NCBI RefSeq assembly: GCF_003265705.1
Contig: NW_020313044.1
Location: 6,650,012-6,714,011, forward strand
Direction: 5' to 3'
DNA from: Callorhinus ursinus
Taxonomy: Eukaryota; Chordata; Mammalia; Carnivora; Otariidae
Length of the DNA: 64,000 nucleotides
Shown here: positions 1-10,308 of the stretch, piece by piece
Layout of the letters: each line of letters begins with the position of its first letter
Position numbering within the stretch: position 1 is the stretch's first letter
The notes under the pieces: model-generated
Databases searched by the model: none
Seen by the model: only the letters and a program-made list of their open reading frames with translations
What the model was told of the DNA's origin: nothing
Translations under genes and position numbers: made by a program

Positions 1-168
1 ACATTACTCAGTGTTCATCATGGTAAAGTGGATTTTTAATCCCCCATCCTTTTCATCTCTTTCACCCGTCCTCCCACCCATCCGCCCTCTGGTAACCATC
101 AGGTTGTTCTCTACAGTTAAGAGTCTGTTTCTTGGTTTGTCTCTCTTTTTCTTCCTTTGCTCATTTGT
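1..168 (-). mobile_element. L1 3'-region fragment, antisense
   Basis: The plus strand reads like the antisense of a LINE-1 3' region (CTCTGGTAACCATCAG, then GTCTGTTTCTTGGTTTGTCT, ending CTTTGCTCATTTGT). The same landmark occurs in carnivore L1 tails. It runs off the left edge and stops abruptly at the retroviral env remnant, so it either inserted into or replaced the region where the provirus 3' LTR would be expected. Confidence 0.65.
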
Positions 169-190
169 AGGTTCACATTCTTTTAGTTGG

Positions 191-579
191 TCATTCTCTT
201 TGTTCCTTTTCCAACATTCTTTTCATCAGGAGATCATTTGCTTTGTGGGAGATGGCTGTGAACATGCATTTTGAGAGCATTCGGTGCACCAGGAAGACTG
301 TTATGATTATTATAAGCAGGATAACTGCCAATGTTTGGAGTGCACTTTGGAGCCTTGGTCTCCAAGACCCAAACCAATGAGAATCAAATAAGTCAAAGAA
401 AGGCCCCATTGGAGGCATCACTTTCATAAGTCAGCTGGCTTGTTCAGTGATCTCATGTTGCTGGGTCTCAACTTCCCCAGAAAAGTTAATCTAAGTGCAG
501 CAGTTGGTGTTGGCCATAGCACAAACCCCTCCTTGCTCAGCTAAAAGATAATCAAGGGCTATCCTATTATAAAGAACAA
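191..579 (-). pseudogene. Retroviral env transmembrane subunit remnant
   Basis: One minus-strand frame from about 579 to 191 carries the hallmarks of a gamma-type (class I ERV) env transmembrane subunit. There is the conserved stretch just before the disulfide loop (LLAEQGGVC, 547-521). A CX6CC motif follows, with its first cysteine codon at 523-521 and the paired cysteines at 502-497. Further on is a hydrophobic membrane span (about 345-280, rich in L, I and V) and a charged cytoplasmic tail ending near 191. Two in-frame stops break it, TAG at 493-491 and TGA at 433-431, and no surface subunit is recognisable upstream. It is a dead copy; no intact fusion protein is encoded. Confidence 0.8.
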
Positions 580-2675
580 GTATGGTCAGAGACTGTAGGG
601 ATTTTGTTTGGCAGCAACTGCTTTACCAGTAGATTCAGGGATGGATGCCAAGAATTAAGGAGCATTGTCTTCCTATGCATTAACAAAGATGAAAAGCAAG
701 TAGCAAAAAGGCAAAAGAATAAAGGTTTCATACTGGGGATGAACATTTTGATCCATGATCTCGGGAAAGCTGCCTACGTCAAGATGCCGTCTGCTTCTGG
801 GGAGAAACCTTCCTAGTCAATTTTAATTTTAGATTTCCAGCTGGTGTACAGTTCCAAGAGTCTGAAAGAGCCCTTTTTAATTGGGAGATATGAACCTGAA
901 GTTCAAGTCCCTGAAGTTTGGCTGCTGTCTTGGTAGTGAGAAGGACCTAGTATCATCCCTTCCAAGGACATTCAAGAGCAGTCTTTCTTCTTAGTAATTC
1001 CAAATCAGAAGGGTGGGAGAGAATTGTCAACATAAGTTTGGAGAGTCATAACCAGATATTTGAGGAAACTAGAGGAATTCAGTATCCAATCCAGTTTACA
1101 GATATATAACAAACCTCAAAGACAATTAGCAGGATTAGAATTTAAATATAGACAAAGGTACAAATATAATTTTTCTCTCTACAGTCAACTCCATTTTTAC
1201 CAAAGAAGATCACAGTAAAGCTAATTTGCTTGCATTAAACTTGGCCTGATATTATTTACATAAGTGCAGCAAGAATAGTTAATTGATCATATAGGCTCCT
1301 TTTAAGTCTGCTTTGCTGAAACTTTTCATAAGGTATCTCAGATTGAACACTTTAAAGCCTCTCAAGGCTAGGAAACCAAGCCAAGGACTAGCCATCAGAC
1401 TTCACCTGCAATACCTATAGATTTGGGTAAATTCTTGCCTTATTGAGGTTCCATAAATATTTTAACTTTCCGGAGCATGCCAGGAAGTGACCTTCTCTAC
1501 TTACCTGGTAAGGCTGCTGGGAACCCTTGTAAGCAAGGTATCAGGTAGTTTTTCCAAGGGGCTTTATTGGCTCCATAATGTCAACCTTAGTTCCTTAAAG
1601 TTGTGTGGTCATATCTGAGTCTATGTACATTCTCAAATGGCATTCCAGTCAAGGCCCTGGCAATATAACCATTGTTTCCAATTGTGTCCTGTTACAAGGA
1701 GAACAGATTCTTATTGAATTTATGTAAATAACTATAGTCCGATGAAAAGAATACTTAAGAGTTTCTGAATTCTGGAGGGATCAGATAGGAAGAAAAAGTA
1801 AATGTCTCATCTTTGTTTACAAAGGTATACTTTACCAAATTGCTGCTAGTCATAGGTGGCTTAAGAGAAAAGGTTTCCTTAAATCTGGAAAAACAAAACA
1901 TTAAGGAACGGGCAATGTTTCATACAAAAAGTTATAAAAATTATAATTATCTTCATTAGTTCATTCAGTCCCATGTAATTATTTCTAAGCAGATTTAATT
2001 ACATATTGATTAGAAGTCTTAACCCTTAGAATCCTTAATTCCTTGTGAAAACTAAAAAGTTAGCAGTTTTGGACTGTTACAGTAGCATTCTGTGAACTGG
2101 AACATTTATAAGTACATTGCCTAATTTCTAGAAGTATATTCTTCCTCATAGTAAACTTTCTAGTGTGACACAAAACATGTTTACTAATAGACCCAAGTAT
2201 CTTTATTTCCTCTGAAAGTAGAAGTCAGGGGTAGATAAACCTGTGTTCAATAGGTAATGTTTCAGTATTTTGTTTTATTTGGGAATGATCTAGATATTTA
2301 ATGATAACCATCATTTAATTTATCTCAGTATAACTAAGGTTTCAAGTTACCAAAAGGATTTCAGAAACTATTTTTAAGAAGACATACCATAAAGTATAAT
2401 TAGTGTGGAAATTTCATTTATAAACCTTTATTTTACTTACATCTATTTAATTTATTTATTATTAACAATTATATTTAGATTAGTCATGAAAAGTTCACAA
2501 GGCATTAAACAGCTAACCATCATAAGTTATTTTTCTTGCTGACAAATTATGAAACAGAACATGAGCTTATTTGACTTTTAGTAAATCTAGGTAGAATAAA
2601 AGTATTATATTTAATGCCGATAACTCTAAAGACATGTCTTTTTAAATTAAACCAACAAACTTAAACTACCTTTTT
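580..2675. other. Probable ERV interior and AT-rich unassigned sequence
   Basis: About 2.1 kb lies between the env remnant and the SINE. No frame longer than about 70 codons is convincing and no reverse transcriptase or integrase motif was seen. The part next to env (580-900) probably continues env. From about 1,900 to 2,640 the sequence is AT-rich (many TAATTA words) and could be either decayed provirus or host DNA. Confidence 0.35.
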
Positions 2676-2857
2676 CTTAAAAAAAAAGATTTTATTTATT
2701 TGAGAGAGAGAGAGCACAGTGGGGGGGCAGGGGAAGAAGGAGAAGCAGGCTCCCCACTGAGCAGGGGCGCCCCATGCCAGGCTCCATCCCAGGACTCCTA
2801 GATCATAACCTGGGCCTAAAGCAGACGCTTAACCAACTGAGCCACCAAGGCACCCCT
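2676..2857 (-). mobile_element. CAN-type tRNA-derived SINE
   Basis: It opens on the plus strand with the reversed A-tail (AAAAAAAAAGATTTTATTTATT) and GA-rich stretch, and ends with the reversed tRNA head (CCAACTGAGCCACCAAGGCACCCC). It is complete in length but diverged from younger copies. It lies within the provirus, so it is younger than the retroviral insertion. Confidence 0.9.
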
Positions 2858-3690
2858 TAAACAACTTTTTATTTACTGAAGACTACCCTGGGTCACATGA
2901 TACAGAGACTGACCCATTCATCCAACTACAACTTCTCTTCAGTTTGCTTCTTTATAACATGGAGAAGATCTTCAACTAAGATGGAAATCAAAAGATTCCC
3001 AAGTTCTAGATTTAGAGCTGTGTTTCTTTGTAATGTTCAGTTAGTTCTTTCACAATGGCTTCAGAATGCTTTGCTTTCCCTCTGGATACAGTTTGAGTTT
3101 AGCTTAGGGGAGAAGACCTAAAAAAACGTTCCTATCAGGCTCTGAATATCATCTTCCAATTTATCCAACTTCTGACCAAAGAACTATTTTTTGAAAATCC
3201 TTTTGAATATGTTGTGAGGGTTCAGCTGGTGCAAGCAGTAAATATTCCCGGCAGTATTGAGAAAACCCATGGTTAACGAGGCATCCCCAAACAGAGTGCA
3301 AAAGATACTATCCTCCCAAGATTCAGAGCCACTCCCAAAGATAACCAAAATAAAGACTTAAACAATTCCTCTAAGGAGTGGCAACTGTTGGTAGGACCCT
3401 ACGAACAAATGGAGTGCAACCCATATTTTTGTCCAGCTGTACTTGGGAGCCCCCAACCTGATGACTGCCAATTTAAGTTCTTAGGACACAAAATGAGATA
3501 CATAGTTAGACAGTAGCTGTCCCTTCGAGACACAGGATCAGCAACCAGTGCATACTCAAAAGCGAATTCACAAGTCACAATTTCAAGATCTTATTACGAA
3601 TTTTTTTTTTTTTTTTTTGCCTGCCAATTTGGATTTGGAAAGGAAGGGACAAAGGGAAATTTTACCTTCCTCTATGGACCAGGTGCCACA
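2858..3690 (-). other. Probable ERV leader/gag-side sequence, no open frame
   Basis: Position downstream of the candidate primer-binding site, in the provirus direction, suggests leader plus the start of gag. No gag protein motif could be recognised and stops occur in all frames. An 18-nt T run lies at 3,601-3,618. Assignment is by position only. Confidence 0.3.
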
Positions 3691-3800
3691 GATAGAGATA
3701 GAAGAGCTTCTTTGGTAAGAATTCTTACCCTTTGTCGGCTTTGGCCAGTTTTCCCAGGATCCCTTCCGCAGGCTCTGGAGTGAGCGCGATGCCCCAGCGT

Positions 3801-3817
3801 TCTCGTCCTGGTCACCA
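3801..3817 (-). other. Candidate retroviral primer-binding site
   Basis: The minus strand reads TGGTGACCAGGACGAGA. Compared with the complement of a tRNA-Arg 3' end (TGGCGACCACGAAGGGA, as I recall it) it differs at four or five of 17 positions. The 3' edge of an LTR should lie just upstream but no clean CA end is visible, so this is tentative. Confidence 0.3.
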
Positions 3818-4058
3818 GATACTTTAGACGAGGAAAAAATAATTTTCCCTCCCCCCTCAACGGTGAGTGCTTGGCTGAGACGCCTTTTTCTGTAGGGCGC
3901 CTCATAAATGGATAAGCTTATCTACGATGAAAGTTTACTGTGGCCACCGTAACTCAGGATTATCTTTTGCGAGGTTCACCTGCTCGTTCAGTCTTCAAAC
4001 AAAAATTCTCACCGGAGGCCTCACACGGGACCCCTTCCGGCCCTGGAGCCAGAGGGTT

Positions 4059-4286
4059 TTGAAAGCGGACACAGTCCAACCCTGAACTCAGTCCGGTTTC
4101 CAAGTCGGACCCAGTCCACGCCGAACTGAGTCCCCTTTCCAAGCTGGACCCAGTCCTTCCCTGGACCCAGTTCAGTTTCCAAGTCGGACCGGGTCTGACG
4201 TGAGACCCACTCAGGTTTCCAAACCGGAACCAGTGTGACCTCGAACTTCGTCCGGCTTTGAAGTCGTATCCAGTCCGACTGCGGCC
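4059..4286. repeat. ~40-bp tandem repeat, about six copies
   Basis: Diverged units of 39-41 bp begin TTCCAAGTCGGACCCAGTCC or similar, starting near 4,059, 4,098, 4,137, 4,177, 4,217 and 4,258. Units differ from each other by roughly a quarter of positions, so the array is old. In a retroviral setting such repeats are often U3 enhancer duplications, but here they could also lie in the leader. Confidence 0.8.
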
Positions 4287-4560
4287 AGTTAATCGAGTTG
4301 GGAGAAAGAAGAGCTCCAGTAAAGCTGAGAGCTTTAACGTAAAAGCTGCAGGGCTGGGATCCCACAGGGATATACCCCGACCTCCAGAGGCCGCGAGAAG
4401 CCGAAGTCGCGAGCTCGAGGGGCTCCACAGGTACCTGTGTCTGGTACTTTACAAGCTACTTTACAAGCAAGAAAGCAGGTTGGTTATTGCAGGGTCGCTT
4501 TCCTTTAGGGCAGAGCAGAGGTTTATCAGGCAGATGACCTAACTAGTGCTGATCAGGGGA

Positions 4561-5399
4561 TTCCTGACTGATTTAAGATTCCATTTATGGGAGAGCAGAA
4601 ACAGCACTTAAGTCTTGGTTTGGTGGTGTGGGGCTTAGCATAAATGACCCTATTTGGGTCTCTTGTCTTTTTTTTTTTTTTTTTAATAATACTACAAAAG
4701 CACCATTTGCAAAGTAAACTTATCTGGAGGCTTCCAAAAGCAATTTCCTTCAATAAAAGGAGGCAGTTCTTTTAAACCACACGGGCATTTTTAGGAAAAA
4801 ATGTTAAGATTTTCAAGAGCTAGAATTTCTGAATTTTTTCCTCTTTTCACTTCCTTTTCTTCCCTCTCTTTCCCTCCTCCTCTCTGTCTCCTGCTCTTCC
4901 TTCAGTACAGCTCACTGTGTGGCATTTGTGGTCAGAAGTCTTCAGTGAGCCAAGGTGTATAGATAGGAGTAAGGTAGTTAGGTTACCATCGAATGGGGCA
5001 AATAATAGTTGCAAAGGTAGGTGGAGAATAGATTCAGGAAGGCTTGAAATGCCATGCTAATGCATAGAAACCCAGAGTCACTGAGGATGAAGCAGCAGAG
5101 GGATTGAGATGTCTAATTTTTATTTACTGGACAGGAGGTCATAACCTAATCAGTGTTTCTCCAGAATGCACAAAAACTGAAGTGTCCATTCAGGGTCATG
5201 GTTACTCTTGTGAAAATATTAAATGGGAAGAGAGGGCAGAAACATTCTTTATATGTTGTTGGGACTCCACCTGTCTCCGAATTGAGCCTTCAAACTTCAA
5301 CAGAGAAGAAACGGTAGATTGGGACACCTGCAAGGGACAGCAAAGAAAATTCTACTTTCCTATTTCTTCTTCAGATGATATTCCTTTCTGATAACTAAC
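4561..5399. other. Unassigned sequence with pyrimidine-rich tract
   Basis: It holds a T run near 4,668-4,684 and a C/T-rich stretch at about 4,838-4,905. A 95-codon plus frame at 5,104-5,391 matches no family I recognise and has no supporting codon or splice evidence, so it is not called a gene. Confidence 0.4.
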
Positions 5400-6210
5400 C
5401 TACACCAACTCACTTCTGCTCGGATATCTGTACTGAAAGTATCAGTTTTAACTTTAAGGCCTTCAGGATCTGAAGGTTTCCTTTTTCTTTTGGACTTTCT
5501 GTTTTACAAGAAACTTTTAACGAAGTCCAGCAATGCCATGGTACTTCTGAAAGCTAGCTCTGTTTAAATAGTACCCAGAATTATAATTTAACGGTGGCCA
5601 TTCCTCCAGTAATGTGTATCACACTGAAAAAAAGATATTTTCAAATTCTTTAACAGCGTATTAAAATGCAAATCGGTCTTCCTATTAAAGATTTCTGGAA
5701 GTTCTCTGACAACACATTTAAATGCAAATTGCTGACGTGTAGATGCTAAAATTAAAATTGGGAAACAGAATACACCTCCATGGGGGGGCTGGTGCTCTTA
5801 ACAGTAAAGAGGAAAGCTGAACTCTAGGCCCCCTGCATTATAATTACATAGTGGCCAAATCTGGACAATTCCAGAGGAAAATGGCCCCACTCGCAGTTGC
5901 TCCTCCTCCTGCATTTAATTCTGCAAAATGGATCTGGAACAGAGTGGGCTCATGGCAACCTGATACAGTGCAGATTCTTTCCTCCTCTCCTGTCATATTG
6001 CCTGGACGGTCGGGGCAGGCAAAGCTCCTAAACCACTGGTATTATTTACTATGCAACTGCCATGCTCTATTTACAACTCTTCTGAGATTTCTCCCCTTTC
6101 TCCTGCTCTTCCTAGAACTGGATTGTTCCAGGAGGCAGATCCCCATGGCAACGATACAGGCCAGTGCTTTTCCAATTCTGCTTTTGTGACACTGCAGGGT
6201 CCTTCTAATT
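5400..6210. promoter_or_regulatory. Repeat-free stretch with two POU octamers; candidate conserved element
   Basis: No transposon is recognisable across about 800 bp. Two exact octamers (ATGCAAAT) lie at 5,666-5,673 and 5,722-5,729, 56 bp apart in the same direction, each within a similar TTWAAATGCAAATYG setting. A TGACGTGT half-CRE-like word follows the second. Octamers are bound by POU proteins (established); enhancer function here is inference only. The 112-codon plus frame (5,851-6,189) is not supported as coding. Confidence 0.3.
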
Positions 6211-6666
6211 ATTCCGGGGGGTGTCACGGGATTCTCAAAACAGAATTAGTTTTAATTCACTCTAAATTTAAAAATAAATGTGTGTCATTCTGTGGTTTGA
6301 GGCCACTGGGTGGTGAAGAATGTGGGTTGTGAGTAAGGGGGTGGTGGGGGTGAGGTTAAATAATGATCTGTTCAAGAGACTTGAAAATTTAATGTTAGAG
6401 ATCATTTCAGGATGGTGTGGTTTCTTCAGAACAATGCAGAATGGACTCCTAGTCCCTAAAATGTAGCTCCCAGGTTTATATTCTAAAATAGGCTGGGTCA
6501 GGAAGAAAGCCTTTCTTGGCAAGAGTGGGCATTCTATCTTCTGACATTGTTTCTCCCGGTGTTGTGTCCTTTGGACCTTTCTAAGTAGTCCTGGGAAAAT
6601 TTCCTGATGCCATAGGTCTCTTTGGTATGCTTTATTGGATCCTCTGTTTAAAAGTAATTTTTAGTC

Positions 6667-6868
6667 AGGGAGCCTCGGGGGCTCGGTCGGTTGAACTGCT
6701 GATTCTTGATGGCGGGTCAGGTTGTGATCTCAGGGTCCTGGGTTCGAGCCCCACGTTGGATTTCATGCTCCGTGGGGAGTCTGCTTGAGATTCTCTCTCC
6801 CTCTCCCTCTCCACATGCTTGTGCGTGTGTGCTCTCTCTCCCTCTCTAATAAGTAAATCTTTAAAAAC
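6667..6868 (+). mobile_element. CAN-type tRNA-derived SINE with 14-bp TSD
   Basis: The tRNA-like head (GCTCGGTCGGTTGAACTGC) and B-box (GGTTCGAGCCC near 6,741) are followed by a CT-rich tail and TAAGTAAATCTTTAAAAAC. It is flanked by a perfect target duplication AGTAATTTTTAGTC at 6,653-6,666 and 6,869-6,882. Confidence 0.95.
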
Positions 6869-6883
6869 AGTAATTTTTAGTCA

Positions 6884-7370
6884 TACAAATAATACATGAA
6901 TACATTTTCCTAAAAGGCTCTTTTGTCTTAAACCCAGTACCCTCCTCTTCTCCTGGGAGTTAACCTCTATTGTGAACTTAATATGTACCCTTCAAAATGC
7001 TTATATATAATGTCTATAGAGGATATATAGAGCTATTGTTAAACTATTCGTTAAAAGTCATTCTAAAATATGATTTTTGTCTCTCACTATGTCTTAGGGG
7101 ATTGCCAGTTTTGATGTTTATAGCTTTAATTCATTTATTTGCTCTTAGTATTATCATATGATTATGTTATAGCTTATTTAGCCAGTCTCTTAATGGTAGA
7201 CATTTAGATTACTTACAACTTTTCACTATTACAAATAATGCTGCAAGGAATATTTTTGCATTTGGTTCATATTGGGGTAGATACTTAGAAGTGCAATTAT
7301 GCTGAACTTAATTTTTTAAGGAATTTGCCCTTCTCCTAGCCTTCTATATCATCAGAGATCTGGAAACATT
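6884..7370 (-). mobile_element. Old L1 (L1M-type) 3' fragment
   Basis: The plus strand carries the antisense of L1 landmarks: TAATGGTAGACATTTAGATT, CACTATTACAAATAATGCTG and a following GTGCAATTATGCTG. It is heavily diverged, so an ancient mammalian copy. Confidence 0.7.
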
Positions 7371-7936
7371 CCTTTTTTGACTCGTAGGTTCTGGTTTCCT
7401 GAAAAGAGAGATTTTGTTCCCTATTGAAACTCTATTCCATAATCTGTGTAATTAAAAACATAACAGTATCACAAGAAATTACATGACAATGCAAGCCATA
7501 TCTTGTGTTTTATCCACAGTGCAAATGACAGGGCATAAAGCAGAGCTCTGAGTGATGGAGTTAATATCATTTATTTAGTGTTGCTGCTTATCTATAGATT
7601 CTGTATTCTTCCCCAAGTGTCAAAAACTCACTATCTGTTTTTCCCGTTTCATTTCTCTTTGAAAAGTTTGCTGTAGAGCAGAAATAATAATTTGTAATTG
7701 TGTAGTTCTTTGTGTTTCTTTGGTGGGCTCCATAGTCTGGAAGTAGTGAATTATCTGGTGAATTCAGGCCACATAGATAGCTCAATGTGGATGATGATGA
7801 TGATGATGACGATGACATCGACCATGGTAATGGTCCACTGAGCTGATTGGAATCCTTGCTGAAGGAAAAAACGTAAACTGCTTAATGACTTCCTTTTGTA
7901 GAGTACCTGTAAAGCTTAGTTAGGGAATAGATAGGC
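7371..7936. other. Unique sequence, nothing recognised
   Basis: No repeat or exon was recognised apart from the GAT microsatellite at 7,789-7,815. The 76-codon minus frame starting with serines is merely that microsatellite translated. Confidence 0.5.
7789..7815. repeat. (GAT)n microsatellite
   Basis: About nine ATG/GAT trinucleotide units, with one ATGACG interruption near the 3' end. Confidence 0.9.
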
Positions 7937-8094
7937 TTTTGTATGACGTAATTTTAATCACAGAAGGCCAAACTTGGAAAAGCACTTAGACCAACACCTT
8001 CATATTCCATTTAAGAAAATTGGATCTGAAAGAGGTGATGTATCTTGTCCAAGATCACTTAGCAAGATAGTGGCAAGGTCAGCATTATAAACCA
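7937..8094 (-). mobile_element. MIR-type (CORE-SINE) fragment
   Basis: Antisense MIR-like words such as GGTGATGTATCTTGTCCAAGATCACTTAGC correspond to the consensus 'gaggttaagtaacttgcccaaggtcacacagc'. It is degraded and partial. Confidence 0.55.
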
Positions 8095-10220
8095 GATTTT
8101 TAAAAATTTACTTTTTGGTATACAGTTCTATGAATTTTGACAAATTTGCCAACACAATTAGGATACAGAACAATTCCTTCACTCCAAAAAATTATGTGCT
8201 TCTCCTGTGTAGTCAAATATGACCACTATCCCTAACCTCTGACAACTAGTAATCTCTGAAATAGTAGTACTATTTCCAGGATTTCATGTAAATGAAGCAT
8301 AGAGTATCTAACCTTTTACGTCTGACTACTTCCACTTGCATAGTATATGTTTAAGATTCATTCATGTTGTTCAGTAAATTAGAAGTTCATTCATTTCTAC
8401 TTCTGAGTGGCATTCCTTTGTGTGGATGTTACTCTATCCCTTCACCCCACTGAAGGGCGGTTGGGCTGTTTCTAACTTCTGGTGATTACAAATAATGCTG
8501 CTGTAAGTATTTGTGTACAAGTTTTTGTGAGAACATAAGATTGTATTTATCTAGAGCGAATGACTAGAAGTGGAATTGCTAGGTTATATAGTAAGTGTAT
8601 ATTTAATGTTATAGGAAGCTGCCAAACTGTTAACCAGAGTGACTGTACCATTTTGCAGTCCCACCAGAATAAGACATTCAGTTACTGACACCTTTGCCAG
8701 CACTCTACTGTTAGTGTTCAGACTTTAGCAATCGTAATGTTTGTAGTGTATCGCATTGTAGTTTGGCTTTGCATTTACCTGAGAAGTAATGATGTTAAGC
8801 ATGTTTTCAGGGGCTTATTTGTGTCTTCTTTGGGGAAATGCCTGCGAAAATCTTTGATCTGGTTTTTAATTGGCTTACTTGTTGCCTTTCTGTTGAATTT
8901 TAAAATTAAAAAAAATATATATTCAGGATACGAGTACTTTCTTGGATACGTGATTTGTGGCTGTCTTTTCCTGGTATGTAGTCTTTACTTTTGCTGTCTT
9001 TTGCAGAGCCAAGTTTTCATTTTTGATAAAGTCAGATTTACCGATTTTATTTTATGGGTTGTGTTTTGATGTTGTATTAAGAGCTTTTTGCTTAATCCAA
9101 GGTTTTAAAGATCTCCTGTGTTGGTGTCTAAAGGTTTAATAGTTCTGTGTTTTCCATATAAGTGTAGGATCCATTTTGAGTTAATTTTTATTTAATATGT
9201 GATGTATAAGTAGAGGTCTTTTTTTTTTTTTTTTGGTTTACAAATGTACAGTTGTCCATCTCCCTTCATTGAAAAGACTATACTTTCCACTAACTTGCTT
9301 TTGCACTATGGTCAAAACCCAATTTTTTGTGTGTCTGCTTCTGAAATCTGTATTCTGTTCCATTGATCTATACAACTATTCTTGCATCGATACCACACTG
9401 TCTTATTTGGTGTAGTTTTATAATATGTGTTACCAAATCATGTGAGATCTCTAACTTTGTCCTTAATTTTTAAAATTATTTGGGCTACTTCAGTTCCTTT
9501 GCCTTTTCATTGAAATCTAGAACCAGTTTTTCAATATTTCAAAAAAAATCCTGCCAGAATTTTGGTTGGGATTATATCTTTAGATCAATTTGGGAGAGAT
9601 TTGAGAAAAATCAAAATCTTAAAATACTGGGAAAAATTAAAGTCCTAAAATATTGAGGTTTCCAGTCTGCACACACAGTATGTCCCTCTACTTTTTCACA
9701 TTCTTCTTTACTTTATTTCGTCCATGTTTTAAAGTTTTCAGGAACAGATTTAGCACATATTTTGTTAGATTTATCCCTAAGTATTTAATTTTTTTGAGCT
9801 TTAAAAATTGTTTTTAAGCTTTCAAGTGTTCATTGCTTACTGTAGAGAAATGTGATTGATTTTTGTGTGTAGACCTTGTATCATGCAGCCATATTGAACT
9901 CATTTATTAGGTGTAGGAGCTTTTTGATAGATGATTTGAAATTTTCCATGTAGGCAATGATAGTGCCTATAAGTAGAGACTGTGTTATGTTTTCTTTTTC
10001 AACATCTGTATGTATTTTATTTTTTTTGTGTCTTATTGCAGTGACTAGGGCTTTAGTACAATATTGAATAGGAAGGGTGGCAGTGAATAACCTTGCCTTC
10101 ACCTCCATCTTAGGGGAAAAGCATTCATTCTATATTCATTAATTATGATGTTTGCTGCATGTTTTTAAAGAGATCTTTATTCAGGTTAAGAAAGATCTCT
10201 TCCATTTCTAGTTTGCTAAG

Positions 10221-10308
10221 GGATGCCTGGCTGGCTCAGTCAGTAGAGCTTGTGACTCTTGATCTAGGGGATGTGAGTTCAAGCCCCAGATTGGGTGTAC
10301 AGTCTACT
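10221..10308 (+). mobile_element. Tail-less tRNA-like SINE (88 bp) with TSD
   Basis: Only the tRNA-like part is present: GGATGCCTGGCTGGCTCAGT, then a B-box-like GAGTTCAAGCCCC, ending GGTGTACAGTCTACT. No CT-rich segment or A-tail follows. It is flanked by ATTTCTAGTTTGCTAAG (10,204-10,220) and ATTTCTCATTTGCTAAG (10,309-10,325), 15 of 17 matching. It interrupts the antisense L1. Confidence 0.85.

Larger units (their letters stand above)
3690..4450. promoter_or_regulatory. CpG-dense block in ERV LTR/leader region
   Basis: CpG dinucleotides are frequent throughout (for example TCCGGTTTCCAAGTCGG, GAAGCCGAAGTCGCGAGCTCG, GAGCGCGATGCC), whereas the surrounding tens of kilobases have almost none. It contains the tandem repeat at 4,059-4,286. 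It probably represents 5' LTR and leader of the minus-strand provirus. CpG retention in an old copy suggests low germline methylation or gene conversion, so promoter activity is possible but not shown. A 135-codon minus frame (4,021-4,428) is a by-product of the repeat. Confidence 0.5.
191..4560 (-). mobile_element. Decayed class I endogenous retrovirus, internally deleted
   Basis: Read on the minus strand, this span goes from a CpG-rich LTR/leader-like block (about 4,560 to 3,690), through unreadable interior sequence, to a recognisable env transmembrane remnant (579 to 191). Only about 3.6 kb separates the candidate primer-binding site from the env end, against roughly 7-8 kb in a complete class I provirus, so most of gag-pol and surface env is missing or beyond recognition. 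A SINE sits inside at 2,676-2,857. The 3' LTR is not visible; an L1 fragment abuts env at the left edge. LTR ends were not resolved. The class I assignment rests on the env motif. Confidence 0.6.

Noticed and set aside
4021..4428. 135-codon minus-strand open frame
   Set aside because: It runs through the ~40-bp tandem repeat in the LTR-like block; stop codons are rare there because of GC content and repetition, and no domain is visible.
5851..6189. 112-codon plus-strand open frame with a hydrophobic leucine-rich part
   Set aside because: No similarity to a known family, no splice or promoter evidence, and overlapping frames on both strands of similar length.
6667..6868. tRNA-like sequence with A- and B-box
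   Set aside because: It is the head of a CAN-type SINE flanked by a target duplication, not a functional tRNA gene. The same applies to the other SINE heads.
7588..7818. Serine-rich small protein
   Set aside because: The serine run is the translated GAT microsatellite.
8737..9069. 110-codon hydrophobic plus-strand frame resembling a membrane protein
   Set aside because: It is the wrong strand of a dead L1 ORF2; antisense L1 is T-rich and translates as hydrophobic residues.
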